Below, one piece after another: positions 9,386-16,386 of a DNA stretch of 16,386 bases. The stretch is from Acidimicrobiia bacterium (GTDB lineage: Bacteria > Actinomycetota > Acidimicrobiia > Acidimicrobiales > Ilumatobacteraceae). The first letter of the stretch is position 1, and every line of letters starts with the position of its first letter. Position numbers and translations under genes: made by a program. The notes below the pieces were generated by a model, which worked only from the letters and a program-made list of their open reading frames with translations, was not told the DNA's origin and made no database searches. The stretch lies in NCBI GenBank assembly GCA_030425785.1, contig JAUHYJ010000013.1, forward strand, positions 1 through 16,386, written 5' to 3'.

Positions 9386-9434
9386 CCCCCTCGCCTGACA
9401 ACAGACAGGAAGTACGCCTGGCAAGTGCCGGGCG

Positions 9435-9456
9435 CCCCTCGATCAGGGGTTAGAGT
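9435..9456 (+). promoter_or_regulatory. purA promoter: TAGAGT -10 box with adjacent short hairpin
   Basis: TAGAGT at 9451-9456 is a good actinobacterial -10 box, giving a 5' leader of about 34 nt before ATG 9497. Just upstream lies CCCCT-CGATC-AGGGG (9435-9449), a perfect 5-bp inverted repeat that could be an operator or chance in GC-rich DNA. No clear -35 is seen. Confidence 0.45.
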
Positions 9457-9496
9457 CACCACACGTTCCAGTCCGCACAATCCGGGGAGCGTGCCC

Positions 9497-10771
9497 ATGC
9501 CCGTCACCGTCGTCGTCGGCGCCCAGTGGGGTGACGAGGGCAAGGCCAAGATCATCGACCTGCTGTCGAAGGAGCACACGTACGTCGTGCGCTACCAGGG
9601 TGGTCACAACGCCGGCCACACGGTCGTGGTCGACGGCGAGAAGTACGCCCTCCAGCTGGTTCCGAGTGGGGTGTTGTACGACCACGTCGTCCCGGTGATC
9701 GCGAACGGCGTCGTCGTCGATCTGCCGACCCTGTTCCACGAGATCGACACCCTCGAGGGTCGCGAGATCTCGTGCGCCGATCTCAAGGTGTCGACGCTGG
9801 CCCACCTCATCTTCCCGTGGCATCAGGCCCACGACGCGATTGCGGAGGCGATGCGCGGCGACGACAAGATCGGCACGACGCTGAAGGGCATCGGCCCGGC
9901 GTACGCCGACAAGGCGCGACGCGTCGGCGTCCGTGCCGGCGAGGTCGTCGACCTCGACCGCTTCGCCGAGACGGTGCGAGCGCGGGCGATCGCCGAGAAC
10001 GCGCTCATCGAGCAGGCCGGCGAACCGCCCCTCGACGTCGACGAGATCGTCGAGCGGTTCGTCGCGTACGGCCGCCGGTTGCAGCCGTACATCGCCGACA
10101 CCGTGACCCTGCTGCACGAGGCGTTGGCCCGCGGCGCGCAGATCCTGCTCGAGGGCGCGCAGGCGACGTTCCTCGACCTCGACCACGGCACGTATCCGTA
10201 CGTCACGTCGTCGAATCCGACCGCGGGCGGCGCCTGCGCCGGCAGCGGGCTCGGTCCCCGCGACATCAGCCGGATCGTCGGCATCACGAAGGCGTACACG
10301 ACCCGAGTCGGCGCCGGACCGTTCCCGACCGAGCTGCTCGACGCCGACGGCGAGACCCTCATCGACGTCGGCAAGGAGTTCGGCACCGTCACGGGGCGGC
10401 GCCGTCGCGCCGGCTGGCTCGACTGCGTCATGCTGCGTCAGGCGGTGCGTCTGAACAGCCTGACCGAGATCGCCCTCACCAAGCTCGACATCCTCGACGG
10501 GTTCGAGTCGGTGAAGGTGTGTACCGGCTACCGCCTCGACGGCGAGCTGATCCACCACTACCCCGACCGATCCGACGTGCTCGCCCGGGTCGAGCCGGTG
10601 TACGAGACGCTCTCGGGATGGCGCACCGACCTGTCCGAAGTGCGCGAACCCGGTGACCTGCCCGACGAGGCTCGCGCGTTCCTGGCGATCGTCGAGCGCG
10701 AGGTCGGCGTACCCGTCAACGTCGTCGGCGTCGGCGCCGAGCGTGACGACTACCTGCTCTGGACGGCGTGA
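9497..10771 (+). CDS. purA: Adenylosuccinate synthetase
   Basis: Joins IMP and aspartate using GTP to form adenylosuccinate, the first committed step to AMP. A 424-aa protein of normal length. The N-terminal GAQWGDEGKAK (8-18) holds the catalytic Asp13, and YQGGHNAGHT (33-42) holds His41, both at the same positions as in E. coli. Also present are GTTLKGIGPAY, DHGTYPYVTSSNPTAGG, EFGTVTGRRRRAGWLD (the aspartate/IMP loop) and LTKLDILDG. Oddities: the usual GDEGKGK is GDEGKAK, GTTGRG is GTTLKG, and GAQGT is GAQAT. The catalytic residues remain. The start ATG 9497 has GGGGAG at 9484-9489, 7 nt upstream; the in-frame extension to 9425 lacks family similarity. It heads a unit with purB, which starts 7 nt after its stop. 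Confidence 0.96.
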   Translation: MPVTVVVGAQWGDEGKAKIIDLLSKEHTYVVRYQGGHNAGHTVVVDGEKYALQLVPSGVLYDHVVPVIANGVVVDLPTLFHEIDTLEGREISCADLKVSTLAHLIFPWHQAHDAIAEAMRGDDKIGTTLKGIGPAYADKARRVGVRAGEVVDLDRFAETVRARAIAENALIEQAGEPPLDVDEIVERFVAYGRRLQPYIADTVTLLHEALARGAQILLEGAQATFLDLDHGTYPYVTSSNPTAGGACAGSGLGPRDISRIVGITKAYTTRVGAGPFPTELLDADGETLIDVGKEFGTVTGRRRRAGWLDCVMLRQAVRLNSLTEIALTKLDILDGFESVKVCTGYRLDGELIHHYPDRSDVLARVEPVYETLSGWRTDLSEVREPGDLPDEARAFLAIVEREVGVPVNVVGVGAERDDYLLWTA

Positions 10772-10778
10772 GGTTGCC

Positions 10779-12092
10779 ATGATCCCCCGCTACTCGACCC
10801 CCGAGATGACCGACGTCTGGTCCGACACGTCCAAGTGGGCGCGCTACCTCGAGGTCGAGCTGCTGGCCACCGAGGCGCACGCGGCGATCGGCGTCGTTCC
10901 CGACGACGACGCGATCGCGTGTCGCAAGCACGCACCCGACGCCGACGAGGCGTTCGTGCAGGCGATCCTCGACCGCGAGGCGGTCACCGACCACGACGTC
11001 GCCGCCTTCGTCGACGTCGTGCAGTCCGCGATCGCCGAGTCGGGTGGCGGCGGTGCCGGGAAGTGGATCCACTACGGCATGACGTCGAGCGACGTCGGCG
11101 ACACGGTCGTCTGTTGGCAGCTGCGCGACGCGGCCGACGTGTTGCTCGCCGAGATCGACCGGCTGCTCGGCGTCCTGGTCGACCTGGCACACGAGCACCG
11201 CGACACCGTCATGATCGGGCGCACGCACGGGGTGCACGCCGAGCCGACCACGTTCGGCACCAAGGTCGCGCTGTGGGCGCTGCAGGTCGACCGCGACCGC
11301 ACTCGCCTGCGCGCCGCCCGCGACACGGTCGCCGTGATGAAGCTCAGCGGCGCCGTCGGCACGTACTCGAACGTGCCGCCGAGCGTCGAGGCGTTCGTGG
11401 GCGACGCACTCGGGCTCGAACCGGTGCCGGCGACGCAGGTGATCGCACGCGACCGCCACAGCGAGTTCCTGTACGCGTGTGCCTCGATCGGCGCGACCTG
11501 CGAGTTGATGGCGGTCGAGCTCAGACACCTCCAGCGCACCGAGGTGCGCGAGGCCCAGGAAGGTTTCAAGCCGGGCCAGAAGGGGTCGTCGGCGATGCCG
11601 CACAAGCGCAACCCGATCTCGGCCGAGACCATCAGCGGGCTCGCCCGGGTGCTGCGCACGAACCTGCTCGCCGGGATGCAGGACGTCGCACTGTGGCACG
11701 AGCGCGACATCTCCCACTCGTCGGTCGAGCGGGTCGTGCTGCCCGACTCGTCGCACCTCGCGCACTACGTGATGCGCCGGCTCGGTCGGTTGCTGTCGAA
11801 CCTGGTCGTGTCCCCCGAGCGGATGCAGGCGAACCTCGACGCGAGCTACGGCCTCGTGTTCAGCCAGCCGGTGCTGCTCGGGCTGGTCGCCGGCGGGATG
11901 ACGCGCGACGAGGCCTACCGCATCGTGCAGCGCAACGCGATGCGCGCCTGGGACGAGGGGACCGACTTCCGGTCGCTGCTGGAAGCCGACCCGGAGGTCG
12001 ACGACGCGCTGCTCGACGACGCGTTCGACCTCCGCCGTTCGCTGTCGAACCTCGACGTGATCTTCCAGCGCCTCGACGCGATCGAACGCTGA
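10779..12092 (+). CDS. purB: Adenylosuccinate lyase
   Basis: Cleaves adenylosuccinate to AMP and fumarate, and also SAICAR to AICAR, so it serves two steps of purine synthesis; active as a homotetramer. A 437-aa protein of normal length. Conserved regions: KWIHYGMTSSDVGDT (95-109), GRTHGVHAEPTTFG (147-160, with the catalytic-base His region) and the fumarase/aspartase superfamily signature GSSAMPHKRNPISAE (269-283, flexible loop with the catalytic Ser). ATG 10779 lies 7 nt after the purA stop, and the purA stop itself forms part of a GTGAGG ribosome site, which points to coupled translation. PurA makes the substrate of PurB, so the pair completes IMP to AMP. Confidence 0.97.
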   Translation: MIPRYSTPEMTDVWSDTSKWARYLEVELLATEAHAAIGVVPDDDAIACRKHAPDADEAFVQAILDREAVTDHDVAAFVDVVQSAIAESGGGGAGKWIHYGMTSSDVGDTVVCWQLRDAADVLLAEIDRLLGVLVDLAHEHRDTVMIGRTHGVHAEPTTFGTKVALWALQVDRDRTRLRAARDTVAVMKLSGAVGTYSNVPPSVEAFVGDALGLEPVPATQVIARDRHSEFLYACASIGATCELMAVELRHLQRTEVREAQEGFKPGQKGSSAMPHKRNPISAETISGLARVLRTNLLAGMQDVALWHERDISHSSVERVVLPDSSHLAHYVMRRLGRLLSNLVVSPERMQANLDASYGLVFSQPVLLGLVAGGMTRDEAYRIVQRNAMRAWDEGTDFRSLLEADPEVDDALLDDAFDLRRSLSNLDVIFQRLDAIER

Positions 12093-12107
12093 GTCGGTTC
12101 GACTCAG
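12089..12107 (+). terminator. Perfect hairpin spanning the purB stop codon
   Basis: CTGAGTCG-GTT-CGACTCAG, an 8-bp perfect stem with a 3-nt loop, and the TGA stop of purB (12090-12092) lies in its 5' arm. No U tract follows. It is a candidate U-less terminator or mRNA 3'-end stabiliser. The following 70 nt up to the convergent gene show nothing further. Confidence 0.45.
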
Positions 12108-12179
12108 AACCCTCTCGACGTTCGTTGGTGGTCAGCGCATGGAGCCGCGGGCGTCGATCCCCAGCCCGCTCCGACCGAA

Positions 12180-12593
12180 TCAGCTGCCGCGCGAGATCCC
12201 GGCCCGCTTCAGGACCGCCGCAGGCACACCGACGTCGCGCCACGACGCGTACGAGATCCCCTTGCGCTCCGCATAGGACTTCGCGACGTCGACGAAGGCG
12301 GATTCGAGCGCCTCGATGTCGACGCCACTGTCCATCGAAGCGAGCTCGGCTTCGAGATCACGGCGCTCCTGCACGAGCTGCAATTCCTCGATCGCCGATG
12401 CGTCGGCCATCGACGACTCGATCTTGTCGAGGCGGGCACGGATCGATTCGGGCGTGCGCTTGCGGCCGCGCTTGGGGCGGGTGCTGCGGAGCGCTTCGAG
12501 GTAGTCGCGCACGGCACGTCCTTCGGCCCGGCCCTCGGCGAGCGCCGCCTTGTGCTCGTCCGACATCGACTTTGGACCACGCTTTGCTGCCAT
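12180..12593 (-). CDS. Conserved-looking basic coiled-coil protein, function unknown
   Basis: A 137-aa protein that I do not recognise by name. The N-terminus is basic (MAAKRGPKSMSDEHKAAL), a second basic patch KRGRKRTPES lies at 41-50, then a predicted coiled coil covers about 50-88 (IRARLDKIESS, LVQERRDLEAEL). The C-terminal segment YAERKGISYASWRDVGVP (108-125) is followed by AAVLKRAGI and looks like a small helical recognition module. The two RGPK/RGRK patches are AT-hook-like, so a nucleic-acid-binding or nucleoid-associated role is possible, but this is inference. ATG 12593 is supported by TACCAT exactly 6 nt upstream. It is divergent from the thioesterase gene and convergent with purB. 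Confidence 0.75.
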   Translation of the reverse strand: MAAKRGPKSMSDEHKAALAEGRAEGRAVRDYLEALRSTRPKRGRKRTPESIRARLDKIESSMADASAIEELQLVQERRDLEAELASMDSGVDIEALESAFVDVAKSYAERKGISYASWRDVGVPAAVLKRAGISRGS

Positions 12594-12599
12594 GTCACC

Positions 12600-12605
12600 A
12601 TGGTA
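12600..12605 (-). promoter_or_regulatory. -10 box of the 137-aa protein gene, leaderless arrangement
   Basis: On the minus strand TACCAT is followed by 6 nt (GGTGAC) and then ATG 12593. A weak -35 (TTCGAG, 12623-12628) sits 17 bp further upstream. There is no Shine-Dalgarno site. Confidence 0.5.
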
Positions 12606-12639
12606 CCGCCGTTGGATTATTTCTCGAAAGCGAGCCGCA

Positions 12640-13449
12640 TTGTTCGATCTCGTCCATCATGGGCCCGACACCTTTGTCGGCGTGGGGCCGCGTTATCCGT
12701 GGGGCGGTTTGTACGGTGGGCAGATCGTGGCGCAGGCGTTGCGGGCCGCGGCCAGCACGGTCGACCCCGACTTCGAGCCACATTCGATCCGGGCGTATTT
12801 CATCCGTCGAGGCGACCACAACGAGCCGGTTCGCTACGAGGTCGACCGCATCCGCAACGGGCGCAGCTTCGTCACACGGCGTGTCGTCGCCCGGCAAGCG
12901 ATCGGCGCGATCCTCAATGCCGAGTGCTCGTTCCAGCGGCCAGAAGCGTCGGTCGCGTTCCAGACGATCGAGGCGCCGTCGCTACCGCCGCCCGACGGCA
13001 TCGAGAACACGTCGTTCTCCACCGACTTCGACCGCCGGTTCGTCGAGCCCGTTCCGGAGGACACGAGCACGCGAGACGGCGAAGGCCGGGTCCTGGCCTG
13101 GATGCGGGTCGCGCACGAGCTGCCCGCGATCGCCGGCGACGACGACCCGTGCCTGCACCAGTGCTGGCTCGCGTACCTCTCCGACGATCTCGCGACCGAC
13201 ACGGTGCGGGCCGCGCACACCGCTCATCGCTCCGACGGCGACGGCGACGAGCCCCGGTACTCGGGCACGAGCCTCGATCACACGATCTGGTTCCATCGCC
13301 CGTTCCGCGCCGACGAGTGGCAGCTGCACGACTTCAGCTGTCATCACTTCACCGGAGGTCGAGGCCTGGCGGTCGGGCACGTGTTCAGCGCCGCCGGCGA
13401 GCACGTGGCGACCGTGGCTCAAGAAGTCCTGCTCCGCCCGACGCGTTGA
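12640..13449 (+). CDS. TesB-type acyl-CoA thioesterase (double hotdog)
   Basis: Hydrolyses acyl-CoA to free acid and CoA. 269 aa from TTG 12640. Hotdog 1: LYGGQIVAQALRAA (24-37), HSIRAYFIRRGD (48-59) and NGRSFVTRRVVARQ (73-86). Hotdog 2: CLHQCWLAYLSDD (171-183), SLDHTIWFHRPF (211-222) with Asp213 at the place of E. coli TesB Asp204, GGRGLAVG (239-246), and VATVAQEVLLRP (256-267) with Gln261 in place of Gln278. Start choice: in-frame ATG 12592 overlaps the divergent gene's own start codon (sharing CATG) and adds a Trp/Arg-rich tail, while TTG 12640 begins at the family's FDLV segment, so TTG is preferred with moderate certainty. An AT-rich stretch at 12612-12623 (GATTAT) may be the promoter. 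pyrE follows after 25 nt. Confidence 0.88.
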   Translation: MFDLVHHGPDTFVGVGPRYPWGGLYGGQIVAQALRAAASTVDPDFEPHSIRAYFIRRGDHNEPVRYEVDRIRNGRSFVTRRVVARQAIGAILNAECSFQRPEASVAFQTIEAPSLPPPDGIENTSFSTDFDRRFVEPVPEDTSTRDGEGRVLAWMRVAHELPAIAGDDDPCLHQCWLAYLSDDLATDTVRAAHTAHRSDGDGDEPRYSGTSLDHTIWFHRPFRADEWQLHDFSCHHFTGGRGLAVGHVFSAAGEHVATVAQEVLLRPTR

Positions 13450-13459
13450 CCGGACCGGC

Positions 13460-13465
13460 TAGCGT
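13460..13465 (+). promoter_or_regulatory. Possible pyrE -10 box
   Basis: TAGCGT lies 9 nt before ATG 13475 and only 11 nt after the thioesterase stop. No Shine-Dalgarno site is seen. The spacing is a little longer than for the other leaderless-type starts here. pyrE could instead simply be co-transcribed with the thioesterase. Confidence 0.35.
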
Positions 13466-13474
13466 CGCCGACCG

Positions 13475-14050
13475 ATGGACGACGCCGACCTGCCACCGCT
13501 CGACCCCAAGCTCGACGCCGTCCGGCGACACGTGCTCGAGCACTCGGTCAAGCGCGGCGACTTCGTCCTGAAGTCCGGCGCGCGCTCGTCGTGGTTCCTC
13601 GACACGAAGCAGACCGCGTGCCGCCCCGACGGCATCGTCGCCGTCGCCGACGCGATGCTCGACATCATCCCGGACGACGCGACCGCGATCGGCGGGTTGA
13701 CGATGGGTGCCGACCCGGTGGCGTTCGGTGTCGCAGCGGTCGCCGCCACCCGTGGTCGCGATCTGCGCAGCTTCAGCGTGCGCAAGGAAGCCAAGGGCCA
13801 CGGTGTCGTCGGCCGCCTCGCCGGTGCGCTGCAGCCGGGCGACCGCGTCGTCGTCACCGAGGACACGACCACGCGGGGTACGTCGCTGATGGAGGCCGTT
13901 GAGGTCGTGCGGCAGTACGGCTGCGAGGTCGTGCTCGTCACGCTGATCGTCGACCGCGGCGACACGTGTGCAGCGCTCTGCGCGGAGGCCGGCGTCTCCT
14001 ACCGACCCCTCCTGACCGCCGCCGACCTCGGCTTCGCACCTGACGACTGA
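13475..14050 (+). CDS. pyrE: Orotate phosphoribosyltransferase
   Basis: Transfers phosphoribose from PRPP to orotate to give OMP, the fifth step of UMP synthesis; a homodimer in which the flexible loop acts on the neighbouring active site. A 191-aa protein of normal length. Visible: orotate-side KSGARSSWFLDTK (33-45), the loop RKEAKGHG (103-110) with catalytic-loop Lys residues, the PRPP motif VVVTEDTTTRGTSL (125-138), and C-terminal VTLIVDRGD (155-163). The PRPP motif has TEDTTTRG where many homologues have VEDVxTTG. No other pyr gene is adjacent. The stop at 14050 faces the convergent pilin-like gene across 82 nt, in which no clear terminator is seen. Confidence 0.95.
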   Translation: MDDADLPPLDPKLDAVRRHVLEHSVKRGDFVLKSGARSSWFLDTKQTACRPDGIVAVADAMLDIIPDDATAIGGLTMGADPVAFGVAAVAATRGRDLRSFSVRKEAKGHGVVGRLAGALQPGDRVVVTEDTTTRGTSLMEAVEVVRQYGCEVVLVTLIVDRGDTCAALCAEAGVSYRPLLTAADLGFAPDD

Positions 14051-14132
14051 CGCCACTGCGTCGTCGCACCAACGCCCGGCAGCGACCTGGACGTCGGCGC
14101 AATCGGCGCGGACGAGGTCGTCTCCTCGAACG

Positions 14133-14606
14133 TCAGGGAGTCGCGACGGGCACGTCGTCCACTCCCCAGTCGAGGGCGCGAATGGCGCCGTCGGCCAGCG
14201 AGAACTGAGCGACCGCCTCGACCTCGCGCCGTACGTCGTCCTTCGTGGCCTCGGCCGACAACTTGATCACGGGGAACCCCGAACCACTCGAGTCGGTGCT
14301 GCACTCGAGCACGATCGCCGAGCCGTTGACGGACACCTCGGCGGGCACCGGAATCGTCGGGGTCGGCGCCGTGTCGCTGCAATCGGCCGGCACCGTCCGG
14401 TTTCCGACCCGGAAATATTCCATCGCCCAGGTGATCGCAGCGGCGCCGTCGGCGTTCGTCTCACTGCGGAGGTTCGTGGTCTCCGAAGTACGTAGCCCGG
14501 CAGTGACGTACGTCGCCAACGCGAGCACGACGACCGCGAGCACGACGGTCAGGATGAGGGTCAGGACCAGGACCGTCCCGCGGTCTCGTCCCTTCCGGTC
14601 GCTCAT
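14133..14606 (-). CDS. PilX-like single-pass membrane/pilin-like protein
   Basis: A 157-aa protein. A short basic N-terminus (MSDRKGRDRG) is followed by one hydrophobic segment (TVLVLTLILTVVLAVVVLAL, 11-30), then LRTSETTNLRSETNADGAAA, which looks like the PilX-type pilus-assembly N-domain: RG, a hydrophobic helix, then a polar helix with small residues. The rest (70-157) is a beta-rich exported domain with two Cys (76, 102). There is no Glu at position 5 after the RG junction, so standard prepilin processing is uncertain. ATG 14606 overlaps the upstream stop by 4 nt (ATGA), so it is coupled to the choice-of-anchor-A gene. The longer frame to 14672 is rejected because it precedes a clean charged-plus-helix N-terminus. 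Family assignment is moderate; a role in a type IV pilus-like surface structure is inferred. Confidence 0.68.
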   Translation of the reverse strand: MSDRKGRDRGTVLVLTLILTVVLAVVVLALATYVTAGLRTSETTNLRSETNADGAAAITWAMEYFRVGNRTVPADCSDTAPTPTIPVPAEVSVNGSAIVLECSTDSSGSGFPVIKLSAEATKDDVRREVEAVAQFSLADGAIRALDWGVDDVPVATP

Positions 14607-16386
14607 GGCCAATCGATCTCGTTGTCGAACAGGTCGAAGTGCGACGTCACGGTCCCGGTGTGATGGGTCCACTGCTGAGCGATCACACCGCCCGAGACGT
14701 TGTCGTAGGTTTCGACGTGGGCGAACGGTGCCAGGATCTGTCCGAACAGCGGCGAGCTCACGATGACTCGATCTGCGTTCGGGAAGTTGAACAGGATGTT
14801 CTTGCGATCGCCGAGGGCGGTCCAGTCCGTGCTGGTGTCGATCACGATCTCGTTCGACGGGGTCTCGGTGTCATCTGCAATGACGTTGATGAGGAGTGGT
14901 CGAGACTGCGCTGCGCCCTGACAGTTCCGGTCGAACTCGTAGTCGCTGCGCAGGAAACTCTCGGGAACGTTCACGACCTGTGGCGTGGGGCCCGTCATGC
15001 AGAGGTCGACCGTGTACGGCGGACCGGTGGTGCCGACCGTGACGACGACCTCCTTGGCACACCCGTCGAGCACACAGATGTCGAGTAGGTTGGCCAGCTG
15101 GGCCGAGCAGTCGCGCAGCTCGTTGAAGTCCGCCGCGAAGACGACCTGGCTGACCCCTGTCTGGAGATCGGGATTGCCGGAACCGGTCATGTCGATGAAG
15201 TTGTCGCCGGAGCCGACCGACTCGTACACCGCTTCGGCGAGCTCGACCGCGGTCGTCGTCCCGAGCGCCACGTCCTCGTGACCGACCTCGAGCACGGACG
15301 GCACGACCTCGCGTCCGAAACCGGTCAGACCCGTTGTGTCACCCGCCGTCGTCATGAACCGGAATGTGTCGGACGTCAAGACCGAGATCGTGAACACCTC
15401 CGTGTCGATGTCGGCATCGCCGGTCGCATCGATCAGGACGCGGTCGCCCGTCGACTGACCGTGGCCCGGCGCCGTCACCGTGGCGACGTTGCTCACCACG
15501 TCGATGTTCGGGACGAAGACGAAGTCGCGCTCGATACCTCGAAGAGGAACCGTGGTGTTCGCCGTCGTGACCGGGAACGTGAACGTGTCGGCGTCGACGA
15601 CGGTGATCGTGAAGTAGTTCCCGTCGATGTTGGCGTCCCCGGTCGACTCGACCAGGATCGTGTCGCCCGTCGAGTAGCCGTGCGTCGACGCGACGGTTGC
15701 CGTCGCGACGTTCGACGCGACCGTCAAGCGCTCGATCGAGTGGCTCCCCGTGCGCGTACTCGCGCTCCAGTCGACATCGCTCGCGTACAAGCCGAACGCC
15801 GGCGAGACCGCGCTCATGTTGTTCGTTGCCACCGACGTGTCGTTGAGCCAGGTGACCGCGCCGCCCAGCCCGAGCCAGCCAGTGACGGTTCCCTCGAACA
15901 GCAGCACATCACCTTCGACGAATACGCCGTAGCCATGGCTCGCCTCGATCGGATTGTCGGTCTGGCAGTCGCCCGGGCTGCCGAGCGGTTCACCACGGGG
16001 CGACGCCACCACTGTCACGTCGTCGCCGTCCTGGGCGAACCTTAGGGTGATCGACTGCACCAGTCCCGGCTGATCTTCGTCGGGCAGCACGGTCACCACG
16101 ACCGGGTTCGCGCCGCTGTTGTCGAGGCGATCCGCGATGTTCACCCGGTCGAGGTTGCCGAAGCCAACAGCGTCGCAGATGTGCCGGTCGAGCCGAGAGG
16201 TGGAGCCGAGATCGGTGGTGCGATAGGTGACGAGCTTGGTGCCCTTCACGAACTCGAGGACGTTGTCGCCACCGGCGCCACACCCGGTGGTCGCGCCCGT
16301 GATGTAGTCGCCGACCAGCAGCGGACCGGCTTGCACGTCGAGCGGGAAGTAGTTGACGCCTTGTTGCGTGTCGTGGGATTCGGAGG
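14603..16386 (-). CDS. Exported choice-of-anchor-A-like surface protein (5' end outside window)
   Basis: At least 594 residues are visible and the frame is still open at base 16386, so the N-terminus, including any signal or membrane anchor, is missing. Residues here are counted from the GTG (Val) codon at 16336. The choice-of-anchor-A pattern is seen as YGVFVEGDVLLFEGTVTGWL (136-155), then LLINVIAD (481-488) and, near the end, NILFNFPNADRVIVSS (513-528) plus GQILAPFAHVETY (532-544) and GGVIAQQW (549-556). Two homologous beta-modules (201-267 and 275-339) are inserted in the middle. Cys residues at 410, 421, 426, 446 and 472 suggest disulfides and an extracytoplasmic location. The function is unknown; adhesion or a pilus-tip role is inference from the PilX-like partner downstream. 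It ends in FDNEIDWP, overlapping the next start. Confidence 0.72.
   Translation of the reverse strand, partial: SESHDTQQGVNYFPLDVQAGPLLVGDYITGATTGCGAGGDNVLEFVKGTKLVTYRTTDLGSTSRLDRHICDAVGFGNLDRVNIADRLDNSGANPVVVTVLPDEDQPGLVQSITLRFAQDGDDVTVVASPRGEPLGSPGDCQTDNPIEASHGYGVFVEGDVLLFEGTVTGWLGLGGAVTWLNDTSVATNNMSAVSPAFGLYASDVDWSASTRTGSHSIERLTVASNVATATVASTHGYSTGDTILVESTGDANIDGNYFTITVVDADTFTFPVTTANTTVPLRGIERDFVFVPNIDVVSNVATVTAPGHGQSTGDRVLIDATGDADIDTEVFTISVLTSDTFRFMTTAGDTTGLTGFGREVVPSVLEVGHEDVALGTTTAVELAEAVYESVGSGDNFIDMTGSGNPDLQTGVSQVVFAADFNELRDCSAQLANLLDICVLDGCAKEVVVTVGTTGPPYTVDLCMTGPTPQVVNVPESFLRSDYEFDRNCQGAAQSRPLLINVIADDTETPSNEIVIDTSTDWTALGDRKNILFNFPNADRVIVSSPLFGQILAPFAHVETYDNVSGGVIAQQWTHHTGTVTSHFDLFDNEIDWP
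15320..15514 (-). repeat. Protein-level repeat module 2 in the surface protein
   Basis: Residues 275-339 carry SNVATVTAPGHGQSTGDRVL, then IDATGDADIDTEVFTISVLT and DTFRFMTTAGDTTG. This is the same module as at 15536-15736. The diverged DNA shows an old rather than a recent duplication. Confidence 0.7.
15536..15736 (-). repeat. Protein-level repeat module 1 in the surface protein
   Basis: Residues 201-267 carry SNVATATVASTHGYSTGDTI, then VESTGDANIDGNYFTITVVD and DTFTFPVTTANT. The order (xVATATV, HGxSTGDxIxVxxTGD, NIDGxxFTITVVDxDTFTF) resembles FCCH-like beta-modules common in phage tail and adhesin proteins. It matches module 2 with roughly half of positions identical by eye. Confidence 0.7.

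Noticed and set aside
10835..13462. 875-aa plus-strand open frame
   Set aside because: A shifted frame through purB and the thioesterase; Arg-dominated and without motifs.
14083..14120. CGACCT...AGGTCG inverted repeat between pyrE and the pilin-like gene
   Set aside because: Only 6 bp with a 26-nt loop that does not extend the stem, and no U tract; not convincing as a terminator.

Overview
The window is high-GC bacterial chromosome with dense coding and strong G/C third-position bias. Several features point to an actinobacterium: a HAIR-type operator in front of clpB, several TANNNT -10 boxes placed about 6 nt before a start codon (leaderless mRNAs), an acyl-CoA dehydrogenase with the extra C-terminal domain, and an ESX/WXG100-like small protein. 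The overall flavour suggests the Acidimicrobiia (Ilumatobacter-like), but this is inference and nothing in the window proves the genus. No tRNA, rRNA, CRISPR, IS element or phage integrase is seen.

Layout. 1-936: C-terminal half of a large acyl-CoA dehydrogenase, followed at once by three tandem copies of a 66-bp palindromic repeat (940-1144). 1274-2970: a two-gene unit of an ESX-like helical protein and a GHSFG serine hydrolase, joined by an ATGA overlap. 3028-5705: HspR-type operator, clpB disaggregase and a strong intrinsic terminator. 5747-7684 (minus): an OmpR-family response regulator and its histidine kinase. 7766-9091 (minus): a HisD-family dehydrogenase whose metal-site residues have changed. 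9167-9385: a 72-aa DUF2945/TUDOR-like protein, divergent from hisD. 9497-12092: purA-purB, the two adenylosuccinate enzymes, in one transcription unit. 12180-12593 (minus): a 137-aa basic/coiled-coil protein of unknown function, divergent from a TesB-type thioesterase and pyrE (12640-14050). 14133-16386 (minus): a PilX-like membrane-anchored protein translationally coupled to a large exported choice-of-anchor-A protein cut by the window edge.

How it fits together. Most genes are core metabolism or stress functions: fatty acyl-CoA oxidation and hydrolysis, purine and pyrimidine nucleotide synthesis, protein disaggregation and two-component signalling. The parts that look least described are the HisD paralogue, the ESX-like/hydrolase pair, the palindromic repeat cluster, and the surface protein with two homologous beta-modules inserted into a choice-of-anchor-A fold next to a pilin-like partner. 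No clear multi-gene defence or other novel system was found.
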